Shown here: positions 38,176-48,946 of the stretch, one piece after another
Layout: every line of letters begins with the position of its first letter
How positions within the stretch are numbered: the stretch's first letter is position 1
DNA from: Desemzia sp. RIT 804
GTDB lineage: Bacteria > Bacillota > Bacilli > Lactobacillales > Carnobacteriaceae
Reading direction: 5' to 3'
NCBI RefSeq assembly: GCF_016892605.1
Contig: NZ_JAFEMV010000004.1
Location: forward strand, 186,001 to 250,000
Length of the DNA: 64,000 nucleotides
Translations under genes and position numbers: made by a program
The notes under the pieces: model-generated
Told to the model about the DNA's origin: nothing
What the model saw: the letters and a program-made list of their open reading frames with translations, nothing else
The model's database searches: none

Positions 38176-39084
38176 TTAAAGATAATGTGTCCCTCTTCCG
38201 ATACCCTTCGATTCAAAATGGCTCTTGAGCACTGCTCGAATCCTTTTCTTGGATATCTTACATCCGCACCACTCATATATGGCATTGATAGTAACTGCTT
38301 TATTTGGAAATAAGTACTGGTAATCACGAATATGCTCGCAAATCAACTCGGTGGTCGGCACGACTTCTAGGCAATGTTGGCAAGTGGTAAATTTACCGAG
38401 CGGCGACGGAACAATAGCACCGCACGTTAAACAAAATATGTCTTTTTTTAATTTTGCATAAGTGTATTTAGGCAAATCAAAATCTATCTCGTCTGGTATG
38501 ATCAACTCGCACAATCGATCGCTAAGCAATGTGTGACGCTGTGTTAAAGGTTCTAAACCAATGGCCAATTGTTCAAAATGTCTGTCTAAATTGGATGCTC
38601 TCAAAATAGAAGGCTGCATTGGGCATTCATACAACGTAAAATTGGGATTGATGAATACTAAATAAGCTTCCACTTGAAAATCAGCATACCCATTCCTTCT
38701 TAATAGTTGCTCAAACAGTAATTTGGTCCGCATCAGTCGGTACATCGGATTGAGTATATTTACATCGGTTTTTATTTTGTACAGATGCTCTTCCTTATAG
38801 ATGTATTCTCCTTCGTGATTTTTCACCTCATAAATAAGAAGCTTTTTTCTAGTGACCACTAAGGCATCAATTTGAAATGACACGCCATTGTTTTTTAAAA
38901 ATAAGTCGTTCAGCACTAAACAATGCTTTAGCCGTTCCGTCCTACCATCCAATTGCCACTCACCTTCATATCCACTTATTGCATTCAAATAATTGAGACG
39001 ATCTTTAGTTTCCAGCCTCATCCGCTTCTTTAATGCCTCCAGCATGATCAATGTATAAGGTTTTTCTCTATTTTTATAAGCCAT
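38176..39084 (-). CDS. NERD nuclease-like domain / Cys4 zinc-ribbon protein (NERD-C)
   Basis: 302 residues, same layout as NERD-A and NERD-B: GYEGEWQLD (Glu42), FQIDALVVT (Asp73), LIYEVKNHEGEY (Glu86, Lys88) for the PD-(D/E)xK-type site. A zinc ribbon (CLTCG ... CQHCLE, near 225-250) follows, then the C-terminal IYEWCGCKISKKRIRAVL near 277. The ATG at 39084 follows GAGGGGAGC. Family C repeat arrays lie on both sides, within 14 bp of the stop and about 90 bp of the start. Upstream, TGCGTATAGT matches the segment before NERD-B and probably includes the -10. A role in maintaining or moving the repeats is my inference. Confidence 0.82.
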   Translation of the reverse strand: MAYKNREKPYTLIMLEALKKRMRLETKDRLNYLNAISGYEGEWQLDGRTERLKHCLVLNDLFLKNNGVSFQIDALVVTRKKLLIYEVKNHEGEYIYKEEHLYKIKTDVNILNPMYRLMRTKLLFEQLLRRNGYADFQVEAYLVFINPNFTLYECPMQPSILRASNLDRHFEQLAIGLEPLTQRHTLLSDRLCELIIPDEIDFDLPKYTYAKLKKDIFCLTCGAIVPSPLGKFTTCQHCLEVVPTTELICEHIRDYQYLFPNKAVTINAIYEWCGCKISKKRIRAVLKSHFESKGIGRGTHYL

Positions 39085-39172
39085 TTTAATTTCGCTCCCC
39101 TCTATTGCTTGTTACTTTAGTACTATACGCAGAAAAAGAGCTGTTTATTTATTACGGCAGGAGGAGTTGGTA

Positions 39173-39325
39173 GATTTGCGTGACCTTTTTTAGAGATTCT
39201 GGATCATAAGGGAACGCAAATTTGTTTTTCGTTCCCTTTTTAGCAAATGAAACACAAAAAAGGAACGCAATTGATTTTTGCGTTCCTTTTTTGTGCGATC
39301 AGACTGGAAAAGGGAACACAAACTC
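39173..39325. repeat. Family C repeat array, upstream flank of NERD-C
   Basis: Three palindromes with left arms at 39178 (GCGTGACC), 39229 (TCGTTCCC) and 39280 (GCGTTCC), 51 bp apart, and right arms GGGAACGCAAA, GGAACGCAA and GGGAACACAAA. The divergent GCGTG arm is first here. Confidence 0.88.
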
Positions 39326-39351
39326 AAATAAAATTTGTTTGACCTCAAAAA

Positions 39352-39380
39352 AGCCTCTCCAGCTGACAACTGGAGAGGCT
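39352..39380 (-). terminator. pepV terminator
   Basis: AGCCTCTCCAG pairs with CTGGAGAGGCT (11 bp, 7-nt loop) and TTTTTT follows on the minus strand, 24 bp after the pepV stop. Confidence 0.88.
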
Positions 39381-39403
39381 CAGTTAGTTTATTCAGTTCT
39401 TAA

Positions 39404-40741
39404 TTACTTGCAAGCCAATTGATAAATAGCTTCCGCATAGATTTCCATTGCTTGATACAGATCGCTCAAAGCTAGTCCTTCGTTTTCTTGGTGAGCTAGA
39501 CTTTTTGCGTGCGGGAAGTGAGCTCCGAATGCGACCATGTTTGGCATTTGGCGAGCGTAAGTGGCTCCTCCTGATACAAACGGTTCTGTGTGGTCGCCGG
39601 TTTTTTCTTGATAGACTTTCATCAATGTTTTGACCAGGTCACTGTCTTTTTTGACATACAGAGAAGGAATGAAATCGAATTCTTTATATGTCAAACCATA
39701 ATCTGCTGCGACTTTAGTCAGCTTTTCAATCAACTCTTCTTTGTCATAAGTTACTGGGAAACGAATGTCCAAAGTGATTTTGGAAGACTCTTTTGTGATT
39801 TCCAGTTTTCCGGTGTTCACTGTCATTTCGCCGGATACGTCATCTTTGACTTCGCCAAAAACGCTCAAGCCGTTTGTTTCGTCGCCGATTTTTTCAGCTA
39901 TGAAGCGCAATGCTGGGTGCGAATCTAATTTGCTCAGGCCTTGAACCAGTTTGTTGATCGCGTTGATCCCTTCACCGGAAACACTTGAGTGAACAGACTT
40001 CCCTTTTACGATGATTTTTCCGTCTTCTTCGTCAAAATCAACTCCAAGAGTTGTTAATTCATTGGCTAAATCCGCGATACTGTCCCCATCATAAATTGCT
40101 TCGCCAGGCACAACGTTTGAAGCTTCGCCCAGTTTCAAATCCAAAGAATCGCTTCCTGGACCCGTCAAGTTGATTTCCCATAAGCCTTTTTCAGCATACG
40201 TCAATGGGAAAGTGCCATCTGGAACAAAGCCCATTGTAGGGATTTCTTCTTGAGCAGAGTATTTTTGGATCCCGCGCCATAGGTTTTCTTCATCTGTACC
40301 AAAGATAAACCGGATGCGCTTGTTGAAGGAGATCCCCTCATCTAAAACAGCTTTGAATGCATAAAGTGCAGCGATCGTCGGTCCTTTATCATCTTGGGTC
40401 CCGCGACCATAAATCACATCATCTCTTACTTCTGGATCAAATGGCGGACTGATCCATTTGGCAAGATTGCCTCCCGGAACAACGTCTAAGTGGCACAAGA
40501 TACCGAGCATTTCTTCGCCTTCGCCATACTCAGCATAGCCATAATTTCCTTCTGGATCGATAAATGTTTTTAAGCCGAGACTTTCAGAGATTTCCAGTGC
40601 TTTTTCCAAAGCATCTTGGATGCCTTGTCCAAATGGAGGATTACCAGTACCGTCCCCATCATTCACTGATGCGATTGAAAGCAGTTCTTTCAGTGCTTCA
40701 ATACTTTCTTGTTGATGATTTTCTTTTACCCATGTTGTCAT
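39404..40741 (-). CDS. pepV: Dipeptidase PepV (peptidase M20 family)
   Basis: A 445-residue zinc peptidase: GILCHLDVVPGG with the first metal His and Asp near 84, GRGTQDDKGPTIAALYAF near 114 with the bridging Asp, FGTDEENLW near 149 with the catalytic Glu pair, and the lid/dimer domain between about 190 and 380. Ends near AFGAHFPHAKSLAHQENE with the last zinc His. PepV cleaves dipeptides in the cytosol of lactic acid bacteria. The start follows AGGAGG. Single gene with its own terminator. Confidence 0.94.
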   Translation of the reverse strand: MTTWVKENHQQESIEALKELLSIASVNDGDGTGNPPFGQGIQDALEKALEISESLGLKTFIDPEGNYGYAEYGEGEEMLGILCHLDVVPGGNLAKWISPPFDPEVRDDVIYGRGTQDDKGPTIAALYAFKAVLDEGISFNKRIRFIFGTDEENLWRGIQKYSAQEEIPTMGFVPDGTFPLTYAEKGLWEINLTGPGSDSLDLKLGEASNVVPGEAIYDGDSIADLANELTTLGVDFDEEDGKIIVKGKSVHSSVSGEGINAINKLVQGLSKLDSHPALRFIAEKIGDETNGLSVFGEVKDDVSGEMTVNTGKLEITKESSKITLDIRFPVTYDKEELIEKLTKVAADYGLTYKEFDFIPSLYVKKDSDLVKTLMKVYQEKTGDHTEPFVSGGATYARQMPNMVAFGAHFPHAKSLAHQENEGLALSDLYQAMEIYAEAIYQLACK

Positions 40742-40839
40742 TCTTTGACCTCCTAGCTGATTTTTCTATTTATTTATCATACCATAAAATGAGCATTTTC
40801 ATACTAGATTTACGACAGATGCTTTGTGACCTACATCTC

Positions 40840-43140
40840 TTATTCTATCCGCAGAGCCGTTCCGTTGTGTTCGATGTCTACGGGTTCGCCTTCAAGTAGT
40901 TTGTAGGCCGTTCCCTCTTGGGTGATGGTCACTTGAAATAAACTGGAATGAAACTGTATGTTGAAAGAGACTTTTTGCCATTGTTCCGGCAAATACGGTT
41001 CAAAATGCAACTGATCATTATATAGACGCATCCGTGCAAATCCTTGCACCATACTCAACCAAGTCCCGCCCATATTAGCGGCATGAACGCCATCTTTGGT
41101 ATTGGCTTGCAGATCGGTGATATCCATTAAAGCTGTGTCCATAAAATAATTGTAGGCTCGTTTGGAATCGCCGATTTCACTGGCCATGATGCCAAATATA
41201 GAGCGCGATAAGGAAGAATCATGGGTGGTAATGTCCTCATAATAGGCATAATCTCGCTGTTTCTGCTCGCTATCGAATTCCCATGAGAACAAGAATTCTG
41301 CCAAAACCGTATCGGCCTGTTTGTTGACTTGATACCGATAAATGGCTAATGGATGGTAGTGCAGCAACAAGGGGTGGTTCTCTTTTGGCGTCCCTTCAAA
41401 ATCCCATAACTTTTTATGGAAAAAGCTGTCGTCTTGTTTCGTCAATCCTCGAGTTTCGTCGTACGGCAAGAACATCGCTTCAGAAGCTTTTGTCCACTCT
41501 TCCAACTCGCTCAGCTCAAAACCGATTTTTTCTAAAACGTCATTGGAAGCTGTTCTATCGTCGGCTAGGGATTCCATCACCATTTCGACTGCGTAATCCA
41601 AATTGTGCTTCGCCATGAGATTGGTATAGAAATTATTGTTTACCATCGTGGTGTATTCATCCGGTCCCGTTACACCATTGATCACAAAAGCTTTTTCGTT
41701 CAACGCATCGTAATGCCCAAAGGCAACCCAAAAGCGAGCCGTCTCGATCAATATCTCTAAGCCTTCATTGTAAGCAAAGTCCTTATCTCCAGTGGCTTTG
41801 CTATAAGTATGCACAGCATGCGCGATATCAGCATTGATATGGAATTGGGCAGTTCCTGCCGGATAGTACGCGCTGGCTTCTTCTCCATTGATCGTTCTCC
41901 AAGGAAATAAGACTCCTTTAGAGACAGACAAAGTCTTTGCCCGCTCTTTAGCTTTGGGCAAGATGGTATGTCGGTACAGCAATAATTGCTTAGCTATTTC
42001 AGGTTGTGTGTAAATAAAAAACGGCAGCATGTACATTTCCGTATCCCAGAAATAGTGCCCTTCGTACCCGGGTCCAGTTAGGCCTTTGGCAGACATGTTG
42101 GTTTTCCCGTTTCGTCCGGCAGCTTGGTGCAAATGGAACAAATTAAAGCGCAATCCCTTTTGCAAATGATCATCGCCTTCGATCACAACATCGCTTTTTT
42201 CCCAAAACTGACTCATCGTTTGCACATGGTTTTCTTTGATTTTCTTATAGCCAATTTTTAAAGCCGTTTCCAGAATTTGGCGCAGCACTTTGGTTTGAGC
42301 TGGTGTCTGGTTACCCTCTAGATAAAATGAACTGTATGCCGCAAAGCGTTCCAACACCACGGGTTCTTCGGTTTTAGCATGACAAGTCCATGTTTCTTTC
42401 AATCCAATTTGTTCTGATTCTCCATCATTATTTCTCAGCTGTGCAGCTGTCCCAACAATGGCATGCATCTGACTGGCAGGTGTTTCGATATGCAGCATAG
42501 GAAAAGTTTCTGTTGTCAGTTCTTCGCTAGTAAACAGTCGCTCGGAAAGATTTTTCACGCGTGGGTCTTTTATTTCATCTTCCGTCTTTTTTTTGCCCAG
42601 CTTTTCCAAGTCGTCCAGAATGGTCTCAAAAGTCAGCTCGACCCCATCTGTCAGCGGGATGATTTGTATGTGTTGGGCCAAGAGTTCAGGAATGTCATAA
42701 GAAACAAACCGTTCTATTTTGACTTCGACTTTGTCTTGTTGGCTATTTTCCCAAATGAAATGACGTGTCAACAATCCTTTTTGCAGATCCAATACTCGCC
42801 TGTGATCACTAGTAGTACCATGTTCCAAATCGAACCATTCTCCGTTCACCGCAAACCGCATTTGTTTAGCATTTGGCAAAGGGGATGTCGTTTGGTGATT
42901 GGCAGCATAACCAAATGCCCATTCCGAATAGTTAATAGGGCTTATTTCATGAAAGCCATTCATGTAAGTTCCTTCGTTATGGAAATAGCTGGGTGTATAT
43001 TTAGCTTCTTCCAGACTGCCTCTTGTTCCGATATGCCCATTTGATAAAGAAAATAATGTTTCGTTGTTCTGAATAGTAATTGGATCAAGCCCTGTTTCAA
43101 CTAACTGCCATGGTGTTCCATTTTCCAATAACTGCTGCAT
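40840..43140 (-). CDS. Family 65 glycoside hydrolase (alpha-glucoside phosphorylase)
   Basis: A large GH65 enzyme of about 766 residues. N-terminal domain with NGHIGTRGSLEE near 35; (alpha/alpha)6 barrel with KGLTGPGYEGHYFWDTEMYMLPFF near 350 and GVTGPDEYTTMVNNNFYTNL near 480, which holds the general acid Glu; C-terminal beta domain ending near FHSSLFQVTI. These enzymes split maltose, trehalose, kojibiose or nigerose with phosphate to give beta-glucose-1-phosphate. Specificity cannot be read here, and no beta-phosphoglucomutase or sugar transporter is adjacent. I prefer the ATG at 43140; the frame opens at a GTG 9 nt upstream that is too close to AAGGAAGG. Confidence 0.88.
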   Translation of the reverse strand: MQQLLENGTPWQLVETGLDPITIQNNETLFSLSNGHIGTRGSLEEAKYTPSYFHNEGTYMNGFHEISPINYSEWAFGYAANHQTTSPLPNAKQMRFAVNGEWFDLEHGTTSDHRRVLDLQKGLLTRHFIWENSQQDKVEVKIERFVSYDIPELLAQHIQIIPLTDGVELTFETILDDLEKLGKKKTEDEIKDPRVKNLSERLFTSEELTTETFPMLHIETPASQMHAIVGTAAQLRNNDGESEQIGLKETWTCHAKTEEPVVLERFAAYSSFYLEGNQTPAQTKVLRQILETALKIGYKKIKENHVQTMSQFWEKSDVVIEGDDHLQKGLRFNLFHLHQAAGRNGKTNMSAKGLTGPGYEGHYFWDTEMYMLPFFIYTQPEIAKQLLLYRHTILPKAKERAKTLSVSKGVLFPWRTINGEEASAYYPAGTAQFHINADIAHAVHTYSKATGDKDFAYNEGLEILIETARFWVAFGHYDALNEKAFVINGVTGPDEYTTMVNNNFYTNLMAKHNLDYAVEMVMESLADDRTASNDVLEKIGFELSELEEWTKASEAMFLPYDETRGLTKQDDSFFHKKLWDFEGTPKENHPLLLHYHPLAIYRYQVNKQADTVLAEFLFSWEFDSEQKQRDYAYYEDITTHDSSLSRSIFGIMASEIGDSKRAYNYFMDTALMDITDLQANTKDGVHAANMGGTWLSMVQGFARMRLYNDQLHFEPYLPEQWQKVSFNIQFHSSLFQVTITQEGTAYKLLEGEPVDIEHNGTALRIE

Positions 43141-43317
43141 CAAATTCACACCTTCCTTTATTTGGTAACGCTCTCGTTTTATGCAATGGTACTACTTATT
43201 AGCGCCTAGTCGCAACTGTTTCGAATTTATATGGAATGGATAACGTACGGTTCTCTATTTTTTGGGTTGGTGATAGTGATTCCTATTCCCATAAGCGTCA
43301 GAAAATTGACCGATCTG

Positions 43318-43471
43318 AATTTGCGTGCCTTTTTTGAGAGATTCCAACGTAAAAAGGAACGCAAAATTTATTTACGTTCCTTTTTACATAAATTTACACC
43401 TTAAAAGGAACGCAAACCTATTTTGCGTTCCTTTTTCTGTAATTTGAGTCTTATTAGGGAACGCAAACCCC
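43318..43471. repeat. Family C repeat array, solo copy before GH65 gene
   Basis: Three palindromes with left arms at 43323 (GCGTGCC), 43374 (ACGTTCC) and 43425 (GCGTTCC), again exactly 51 bp apart, each with right arm GGAACGCAAA. No NERD gene is attached, about 4.2 kb from NERD-C. The rest of the 470-bp gap between the GH65 and prs genes holds only the prs terminator. Confidence 0.9.
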
Positions 43472-43569
43472 CAAAAAAAACTAGTTCTATAATGTTTAGT
43501 GTTCGTGAAATAATTCAGTCTGATTTATACTTTCTTTACCAACGTCAAAAAATAGATAGCCTAAAAAAA

Positions 43570-43595
43570 CCGAACCAACGTATACGCTGGTTCGG
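43570..43595 (-). terminator. prs terminator
   Basis: CCGAACCAACG pairs with CGCTGGTTCGG (one G-U) around TATA, with TTTTTTT following on the minus strand. Confidence 0.88.
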
Positions 43596-43613
43596 CCTCT
43601 TGTAGAACTATTT

Positions 43614-44594
43614 TTATTTACTAGATGGGAATCTTTGTTCAAATAGTGGGCTCACTGATTTGTTTTCGTGGATACGTTTGATCGCATCTCCCATTAATTC
43701 ACTCACACTGATTTGAACGATTTTGCCGTTCATTTTTTCTTTAGGAAGTTGGATAGAGTCCGTAACAATAACTTTTTTCAAAGCTGAGTTTTCGATCCGT
43801 TCGATTGCCGGGCCTGATAATACCGGATGTGTACAACAAGCATACACTTCTGTTGCTCCTGCGTCTTCTAGAGCTTGTGCTGCAAGAGTAATCGTACCAG
43901 CAGTATCGATCATATCGTCAATCAAAATACATTTTTTGCCTTCAACATTGCCAATAATATTCATGACTTCTGCTACGTTTGCTTTAGGACGACGTTTGTC
44001 GATAATCGCAATTGGAGCTTTTAGGAATTCAGCTAATTTTCTAGCACGTGTTACTCCACCGTGATCTGGTGAAACAACAACAGTATCTTCATCAGCAATT
44101 CCATTATCTAGGAAATAATTAGCCAATAATGGAGCGCCTAATAAGTGATCCACCGGCATATCAAAGAATCCTTGGATTTGTGCAGCATGCAAGTCTAGTG
44201 TTAAGATGCGATCTGCACCAGCAGATGTGATCATATTTGCCACTAACTTAGATGTGATCGGCTCTCTAGAACGAGCTTTACGGTCTTGGCGAGCATACCC
44301 ATAGTAAGGGATAACAACGTTGACTGTTTTGACACTTGCACGTTTTAAAGCATCGATCATGATCAACAATTCCATTAAATTATCATTTACTGGACGTGAT
44401 GTTGATTGAATAATGTAAACATGATCTCCACGAATACTTTCTTCAATATTGATTCTGATTTCCCCATCACTAAATTGGTTTACAGAAATTTTCCCCAATT
44501 CAACGCCAACGACCTTAGCGATTTTCTCAGCTAATGGTTTATTAGAATTTAAGGCAAAGATTTTTAATTTCGGATCGAAATAATGTTCGGACAT
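43614..44594 (-). CDS. prs: Ribose-phosphate pyrophosphokinase
   Basis: Makes PRPP from ribose-5-phosphate and ATP. 326 residues: [17 protein letters not shown] at the start, [43 protein letters not shown] near 85-125, the PRPP-binding [16 protein letters not shown] near 217. The ATG at 44594 (MSEHYF) is chosen because TGGAGG precedes it; the frame is open 4 codons upstream. It follows glmU, as in Bacillus. The leader contains a TTAGACGAGCTGCGCAAG segment shared with the glpK-glpO gap. Confidence 0.96.
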   Translation of the reverse strand: MSEHYFDPKLKIFALNSNKPLAEKIAKVVGVELGKISVNQFSDGEIRINIEESIRGDHVYIIQSTSRPVNDNLMELLIMIDALKRASVKTVNVVIPYYGYARQDRKARSREPITSKLVANMITSAGADRILTLDLHAAQIQGFFDMPVDHLLGAPLLANYFLDNGIADEDTVVVSPDHGGVTRARKLAEFLKAPIAIIDKRRPKANVAEVMNIIGNVEGKKCILIDDMIDTAGTITLAAQALEDAGATEVYACCTHPVLSGPAIERIENSALKKVIVTDSIQLPKEKMNGKIVQISVSELMGDAIKRIHENKSVSPLFEQRFPSSK

Positions 44595-44721
44595 AATGAC
44601 CTCCACTTTCTTTTTTAGACGAGCTGCGCAAGACTGCTTAGCTCACTCTTTAACGTATCTTATCATCAAACTAATGGTAGTCATTTTCCTTCAATAAATC
44701 AAGTCTTATTCTCGAATTTGC

Positions 44722-46092
44722 CTATTTATGAGGCATTTTTTTATAATAATCTAATTTATTCACTTGTCTAGCCCTAGCGATCGCTAAAGATTCACTTGGA
44801 ACATCATCTGTGATGGTTGATCCTGCAGCAACATAAACATTTTCTTCCACTGTTACAGGTGCGATCAAATTCGCGTTGCAGCCAATAAACGAATTATCGC
44901 CAATGGTTACACGGTGTTTGTTCGCTCCATCGTAATTGACAAAGACTGTACCGCAACCAATATTGATATTTTTGCCTAAGTCAGCATCCCCAATATACGT
45001 TAAGTGACCTACTTTAGTATTTTCATCGATGTTGGCATTTTTCACTTCGACAAAGTTTCCGATGTGCACGTCTTTCCCGATCACACTGTTAGGACGCAAA
45101 TGGCTGTATGGTCCAATATTGCTGTCTGAATCCATCACAGAATCCTCAATATTGCTGCTTGTCACACGAACACGGTCGCCGATTTTACTGTTGGAGATTT
45201 CAGAATTTGCACCAATAAAGCAATCCTCACCAATAACTGTGTGGCCTTTTAACACAACACCTGCTTCAACTATCGTGTCAGAACCAATCACTACTTCGCT
45301 ATCGATATACGTAGCCGCTGGGTTCACAAATGTAACCCCGTTACGCATGTGTTTTTCATTGATACGCTCACGCATCATACGCGTTGCTTCCGCTAAAGCT
45401 ACACGATCGTTTACTCCTAGAGATTCGGCTTCTTTTTCCATTTGGTAAGCTCCAACGATCTCGCCTTTATCTTTCAAGATCTCGATCACATCTGGAAGAT
45501 AGTATTCCCCTTGAGAATTATCGTTCCCTACTTGATTTAACGCTTCAAATAATAAAGCATTGTCAAAACAGTAAGTTCCAGTATTGATTTCTTGGACAGC
45601 TGCTTCACTTGGTGATGCATCTTTTTGTTCCACGATTTTTTCCACTGCACCAGATTCACTGCGGATCACACGGCCGTAACCAGTTGGGTTGTCTGCATGA
45701 GCTGTTAGAATAGTCGCTTTTGCTCCTTTTTCTTGGTGGTAATCAAATAGACCATTTAACGTTTCAGCCGTCAATAAAGGTGTATCTCCACAAATAACTA
45801 AGACAGTTCCTTCTTTTCCGCTCAATAAAGATTCTGCTTGTAAAACAGCATGTCCTGTTCCTAATTGTTCTGCTTGCAACGCATATTCAGAACGATCGCC
45901 TAAGTATTCTTGAACTTTTTCAGCTCCGACTCCTACGATAGAGACGATTTTATCTGCACCAGCAGCTTCTACTTGGTCCACCACGTGTCCTACCATTGGT
46001 TTTCCTGCTACAGGGTGCAATACTTTATACAATTTTGACTTCATACGTGTTCCTTGACCAGCTGCTAATACTACTGCAAATCGTTGTGTCAT
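44722..46092 (-). CDS. glmU: Bifunctional UDP-GlcNAc pyrophosphorylase / glucosamine-1-phosphate acetyltransferase
   Basis: The N-terminal nucleotidyltransferase domain starts [30 protein letters not shown]. The C-terminal half is a left-handed beta-helix of hexapeptide repeats ([22 protein letters not shown] ... [34 protein letters not shown] ... [19 protein letters not shown]). It makes UDP-GlcNAc for peptidoglycan and probably for the exopolysaccharide dehydratase substrate. About 456 residues from the ATG at 46092, which follows GAGGAG; the frame continues 5 codons upstream. Confidence 0.97.
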   Translation of the reverse strand: MTQRFAVVLAAGQGTRMKSKLYKVLHPVAGKPMVGHVVDQVEAAGADKIVSIVGVGAEKVQEYLGDRSEYALQAEQLGTGHAVLQAESLLSGKEGTVLVICGDTPLLTAETLNGLFDYHQEKGAKATILTAHADNPTGYGRVIRSESGAVEKIVEQKDASPSEAAVQEINTGTYCFDNALLFEALNQVGNDNSQGEYYLPDVIEILKDKGEIVGAYQMEKEAESLGVNDRVALAEATRMMRERINEKHMRNGVTFVNPAATYIDSEVVIGSDTIVEAGVVLKGHTVIGEDCFIGANSEISNSKIGDRVRVTSSNIEDSVMDSDSNIGPYSHLRPNSVIGKDVHIGNFVEVKNANIDENTKVGHLTYIGDADLGKNINIGCGTVFVNYDGANKHRVTIGDNSFIGCNANLIAPVTVEENVYVAAGSTITDDVPSESLAIARARQVNKLDYYKKMPHK

Positions 46093-46334
46093 TTCTAAAC
46101 TCCTCATAACTTTTTATCGTTTTATTTGTTCGTTTTTAATTTTTTTGGCTGTTTTTATAATAGCTTAATAACCGAGAGTTTTCAAGGAACGCTAAGACAT
46201 TCACAAACGCAGCGTTTTAAGAACGTCAAGAGTTTGTCATTTTTAAAAAAGATAATTTTTTCAATTCTTATGCTTTTACTCTTATTTAAAAATATGGTAG
46301 TTTGAAATTAACCAACTAAAATAGGAGGGGTACA

Positions 46335-48374
46335 GTGGAAAGGAATAATGATAGCGGTAACAAGAAGCACGAGCAGCTAGACCAATTTCGTACTGAAGAC
46401 GAAGGCAAAGACTTGACCACCAACCAAGGTTTGAGGATGTCCGAAGATGAATTTTCTCTAAAAGCTGGCGAACGAGGTCCGACTCTAATGGAAGATTTTC
46501 ATTTCCGTGAAAAAATGACTCATTTTGACCATGAACGGATTCCTGAACGGGTAGTACACGCTCGCGGATTTGGTGCACATGGTGAATTTGAAGCGTACGG
46601 AACGGCTGAGCCTTACACAAAAGCAGGTTTCCTGAAAAAAGGTAAGAAAACGCCCGTATTTGTCCGTTTCTCTACTGTCAATGGTTTTCGCGGATCCAAT
46701 GAGACCGTTCGTGATGTCAGAGGTTTCTCAACGAAATTTTACACCGAAGAAGGAAACTACGACTTCGTAGCCAACAACATGCCCGTATTTTTTATCCAAG
46801 ACGCCATTAAATTCCCTGATCTAGTCCACTCTTTTAAACCCGAGCCAAAAAATGAGATTCCCCAAGCTACTAATGCCCACAATACCTTTTGGGATTTCCA
46901 TGCCAATAATACAGAAAGTGCTCACCTCGGTATCTGGGCCATGTCCGACAGAGCCGTTCCAAGAAGTTTCCGCATGATGGAAGGTTTTGGTGTCCATACT
47001 TTCCGCTTCGTCAATGATGAAGGAAAAGGAACTTTCGTAAAACTCCATTGGAAACCAAAGTTAGGTGTTCATTCTCTCGTTTGGGAAGAAGCGCAAATGA
47101 TTGCCGGAAATGACCCAGATTTCAACCGTAAAGATTTATACGATGCTATTGAAGCCGGCAACTATCCTGAGTATGAATTGGGCGTTCAACTGATTCCGGA
47201 AGAAGACGAGTTCAAGTTTGATTTTGATTTGCTCGATCCAACCAAACTAGTTCCTGAAGAAGAAGTACCTGTAACATTGATCGGAAAAATGACCTTAAAT
47301 CGTAATACAGATAATCATTTCGCTGAAACTGAGCAAGTCGCTTTCCACCCAGGGCATATTGTGCCAGGAATCGATTTTTCCAATGATCCATTGTTACAAG
47401 GAAGATTGTTCTCTTATACGGACACGCAGTTAACTCGCTTGGGAGGGCCAAATTTCCATGAGATCCCGATCAATCGAGCTGTCAGCGGCGTTCACAATAA
47501 CCAACGAGAAGGTATGCACCGCATGGACATCAATACATCCAACGTTGCTTACCATAACAATTCTCTAGCAGACAACACGCCAAAAACAGTTCCTGCAGAA
47601 GAAGGCGGTTTTGAACCTTACCAAGAACAAGTAGGCGGCAAAAAAGTTCGCGCTCGAAGCGAAAGTTTCAAAGACCATTATTCTCAAGCCAAACTTTTCT
47701 GGAATTCAATGAATGATGTCGAGAAAAAGCATATCGTTGCTGCTTATAGCTTTGAACTCGGAAAATGTGATATGCCTATTCGAGAAATGAATGTAAAAGT
47801 GATTGCGAATATCGACTTGGAAATGGCGCAAAAAGTAGCCAAAAATTTAGGTGTGGAACCACCAACAGAAGGCGGTTTTGACAGTACCAAATCGTCTCCA
47901 GCGCTTAGCCAAGAAAATACTGTAAAATTTCCAGATACACGAAAAGTCGGCGTTATTTTAGCAGACGGATTCGATGGACAAGAAGTCAACATGTTACTCG
48001 ATCAATTAACCGCTGCAAAAATGTCTTATGAAGTCGTTAATGAGCACCAAGGAACTGTCAAAGGTACAGATGGGACCGAAATAACGGTGGACTATACTTT
48101 TACCACAACTGACGCTGTCCTTTACGATACTTTATTTTTGATCGGCGGACCTGACGTATCTAAGATGTTTAAAAAAGAAACAAGTAAATTTGTTGAAAAA
48201 ACTTTTGATCATTATAAAACTATCGGAGCTACGCAACACGGCATACAGTGGCTAGAAGAAGCAGATATGTTAAACCAGCCAGGCATTGTAGCAGGAGAAA
48301 AAATGGCTGATTTGATTACTCCTTATATTGAAGCTGTTACTGTGGACCGCCACTGGAACAGAGAAGTCGTTTAG
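46335..48374 (+). CDS. katE: Large-subunit catalase (HPII/KatE type) with C-terminal flavodoxin-like domain
   Basis: 679 residues. Heme-site residues are all seen: His75 in [13 protein letters not shown], Asn148 in [10 protein letters not shown], and Tyr361 in [15 protein letters not shown]. After the catalase core a DJ-1/PfpI-like domain ([21 protein letters not shown] to the end) marks the large clade 2 type; the N-terminal arm is also extended. It removes H2O2, relevant because GlpO makes it. Heme would probably have to be taken up, since no heme genes are here. The GTG start follows GGAGGGG. It lies on the plus strand between glmU and purR, against the surrounding core genes. Confidence 0.94.
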   Translation: MERNNDSGNKKHEQLDQFRTEDEGKDLTTNQGLRMSEDEFSLKAGERGPTLMEDFHFREKMTHFDHERIPERVVHARGFGAHGEFEAYGTAEPYTKAGFLKKGKKTPVFVRFSTVNGFRGSNETVRDVRGFSTKFYTEEGNYDFVANNMPVFFIQDAIKFPDLVHSFKPEPKNEIPQATNAHNTFWDFHANNTESAHLGIWAMSDRAVPRSFRMMEGFGVHTFRFVNDEGKGTFVKLHWKPKLGVHSLVWEEAQMIAGNDPDFNRKDLYDAIEAGNYPEYELGVQLIPEEDEFKFDFDLLDPTKLVPEEEVPVTLIGKMTLNRNTDNHFAETEQVAFHPGHIVPGIDFSNDPLLQGRLFSYTDTQLTRLGGPNFHEIPINRAVSGVHNNQREGMHRMDINTSNVAYHNNSLADNTPKTVPAEEGGFEPYQEQVGGKKVRARSESFKDHYSQAKLFWNSMNDVEKKHIVAAYSFELGKCDMPIREMNVKVIANIDLEMAQKVAKNLGVEPPTEGGFDSTKSSPALSQENTVKFPDTRKVGVILADGFDGQEVNMLLDQLTAAKMSYEVVNEHQGTVKGTDGTEITVDYTFTTTDAVLYDTLFLIGGPDVSKMFKKETSKFVEKTFDHYKTIGATQHGIQWLEEADMLNQPGIVAGEKMADLITPYIEAVTVDRHWNREVV

Positions 48375-48409
48375 AACATCTATTCCATCTAGGAAAGGAA
48401 TACGATCAA

Positions 48410-48784
48410 ATGATAAAGAAAAAACTCCTCATTGCAATAGGCTTTCTTTCATTTGGTTTAGGTTCTCTGGGAGTCGTACTGCCTATTTTACCAACTACCC
48501 CTTTCTTACTCCTATCAGCTTTTTGTTTTTCAAGAGGTTCGATACGTTTTGAAAATTGGCTGAAACAAACAAAACTATATCAACAATATGTAGCGGATTA
48601 TTTGGACACAGGTACAATAGCCAAGAAAAAGAAATGGAAAATAATCCTAAATATCTATCTATTGATGGGCTTTTCCATTTATTTTGTACCCCTTATACCC
48701 GTAAAAATCATGCTTATTTGTTTAACTGCTTTTCAAACGATTTATTTGTTCTTTTTCATCCCAACTGGAGAAAGCGAACAATAA
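48410..48784 (+). CDS. DUF454 (YbaN-like) small membrane protein
   Basis: 124 residues with the conserved DUF454 opening: GFLSFGLGSLGVVLPILPTTPFLLLSAFCFSRGS, then ENWLKQTKLYQQYVADY and two further hydrophobic stretches (about 75-115). The function is not known in any organism as far as I can say. It follows the catalase by 36 bp with a good ribosome site (AGGAAAGGA) and is likely co-transcribed with it, ending at the terminator 48824-48873. Confidence 0.85.
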   Translation: MIKKKLLIAIGFLSFGLGSLGVVLPILPTTPFLLLSAFCFSRGSIRFENWLKQTKLYQQYVADYLDTGTIAKKKKWKIILNIYLLMGFSIYFVPLIPVKIMLICLTAFQTIYLFFFIPTGESEQ

Positions 48785-48823
48785 AATGGAGGAACAGGAG
48801 AACTTTTCCTATTAGCATTAGAA

Positions 48824-48873
48824 AGCACACAAAAAGACTTCCTATTTGAAATTGGGAAGTCTTTTTGTGTGCT
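48824..48873. terminator. Terminator after the katE-DUF454 pair
   Basis: A perfect 19-bp stem (AGCACACAAAAAGACTTCC with its complement) around a 12-nt loop. The T run lies inside the stem rather than after it, so it is atypical. Confidence 0.65.
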
Positions 48874-48946
48874 TCTGACTAAAATTAAGCTTTGCAATCA
48901 AGTGCTAACTGACATAGACTAATAAGAAAAGGATAGGAGCAAAAAC

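Noticed and set aside
37948-38313. 121-codon open frame on the plus strand after ldh
   Set aside because: It consists of the ldh terminator, the family C palindromes and the complement of NERD-C, so the frame is fortuitous.
46287-46300. Family A motif (ATATGGTAGTTTGA) before the catalase gene
   Set aside because: A single half site without partner or 52-bp spacing; it overlaps the probable promoter and is most likely chance.
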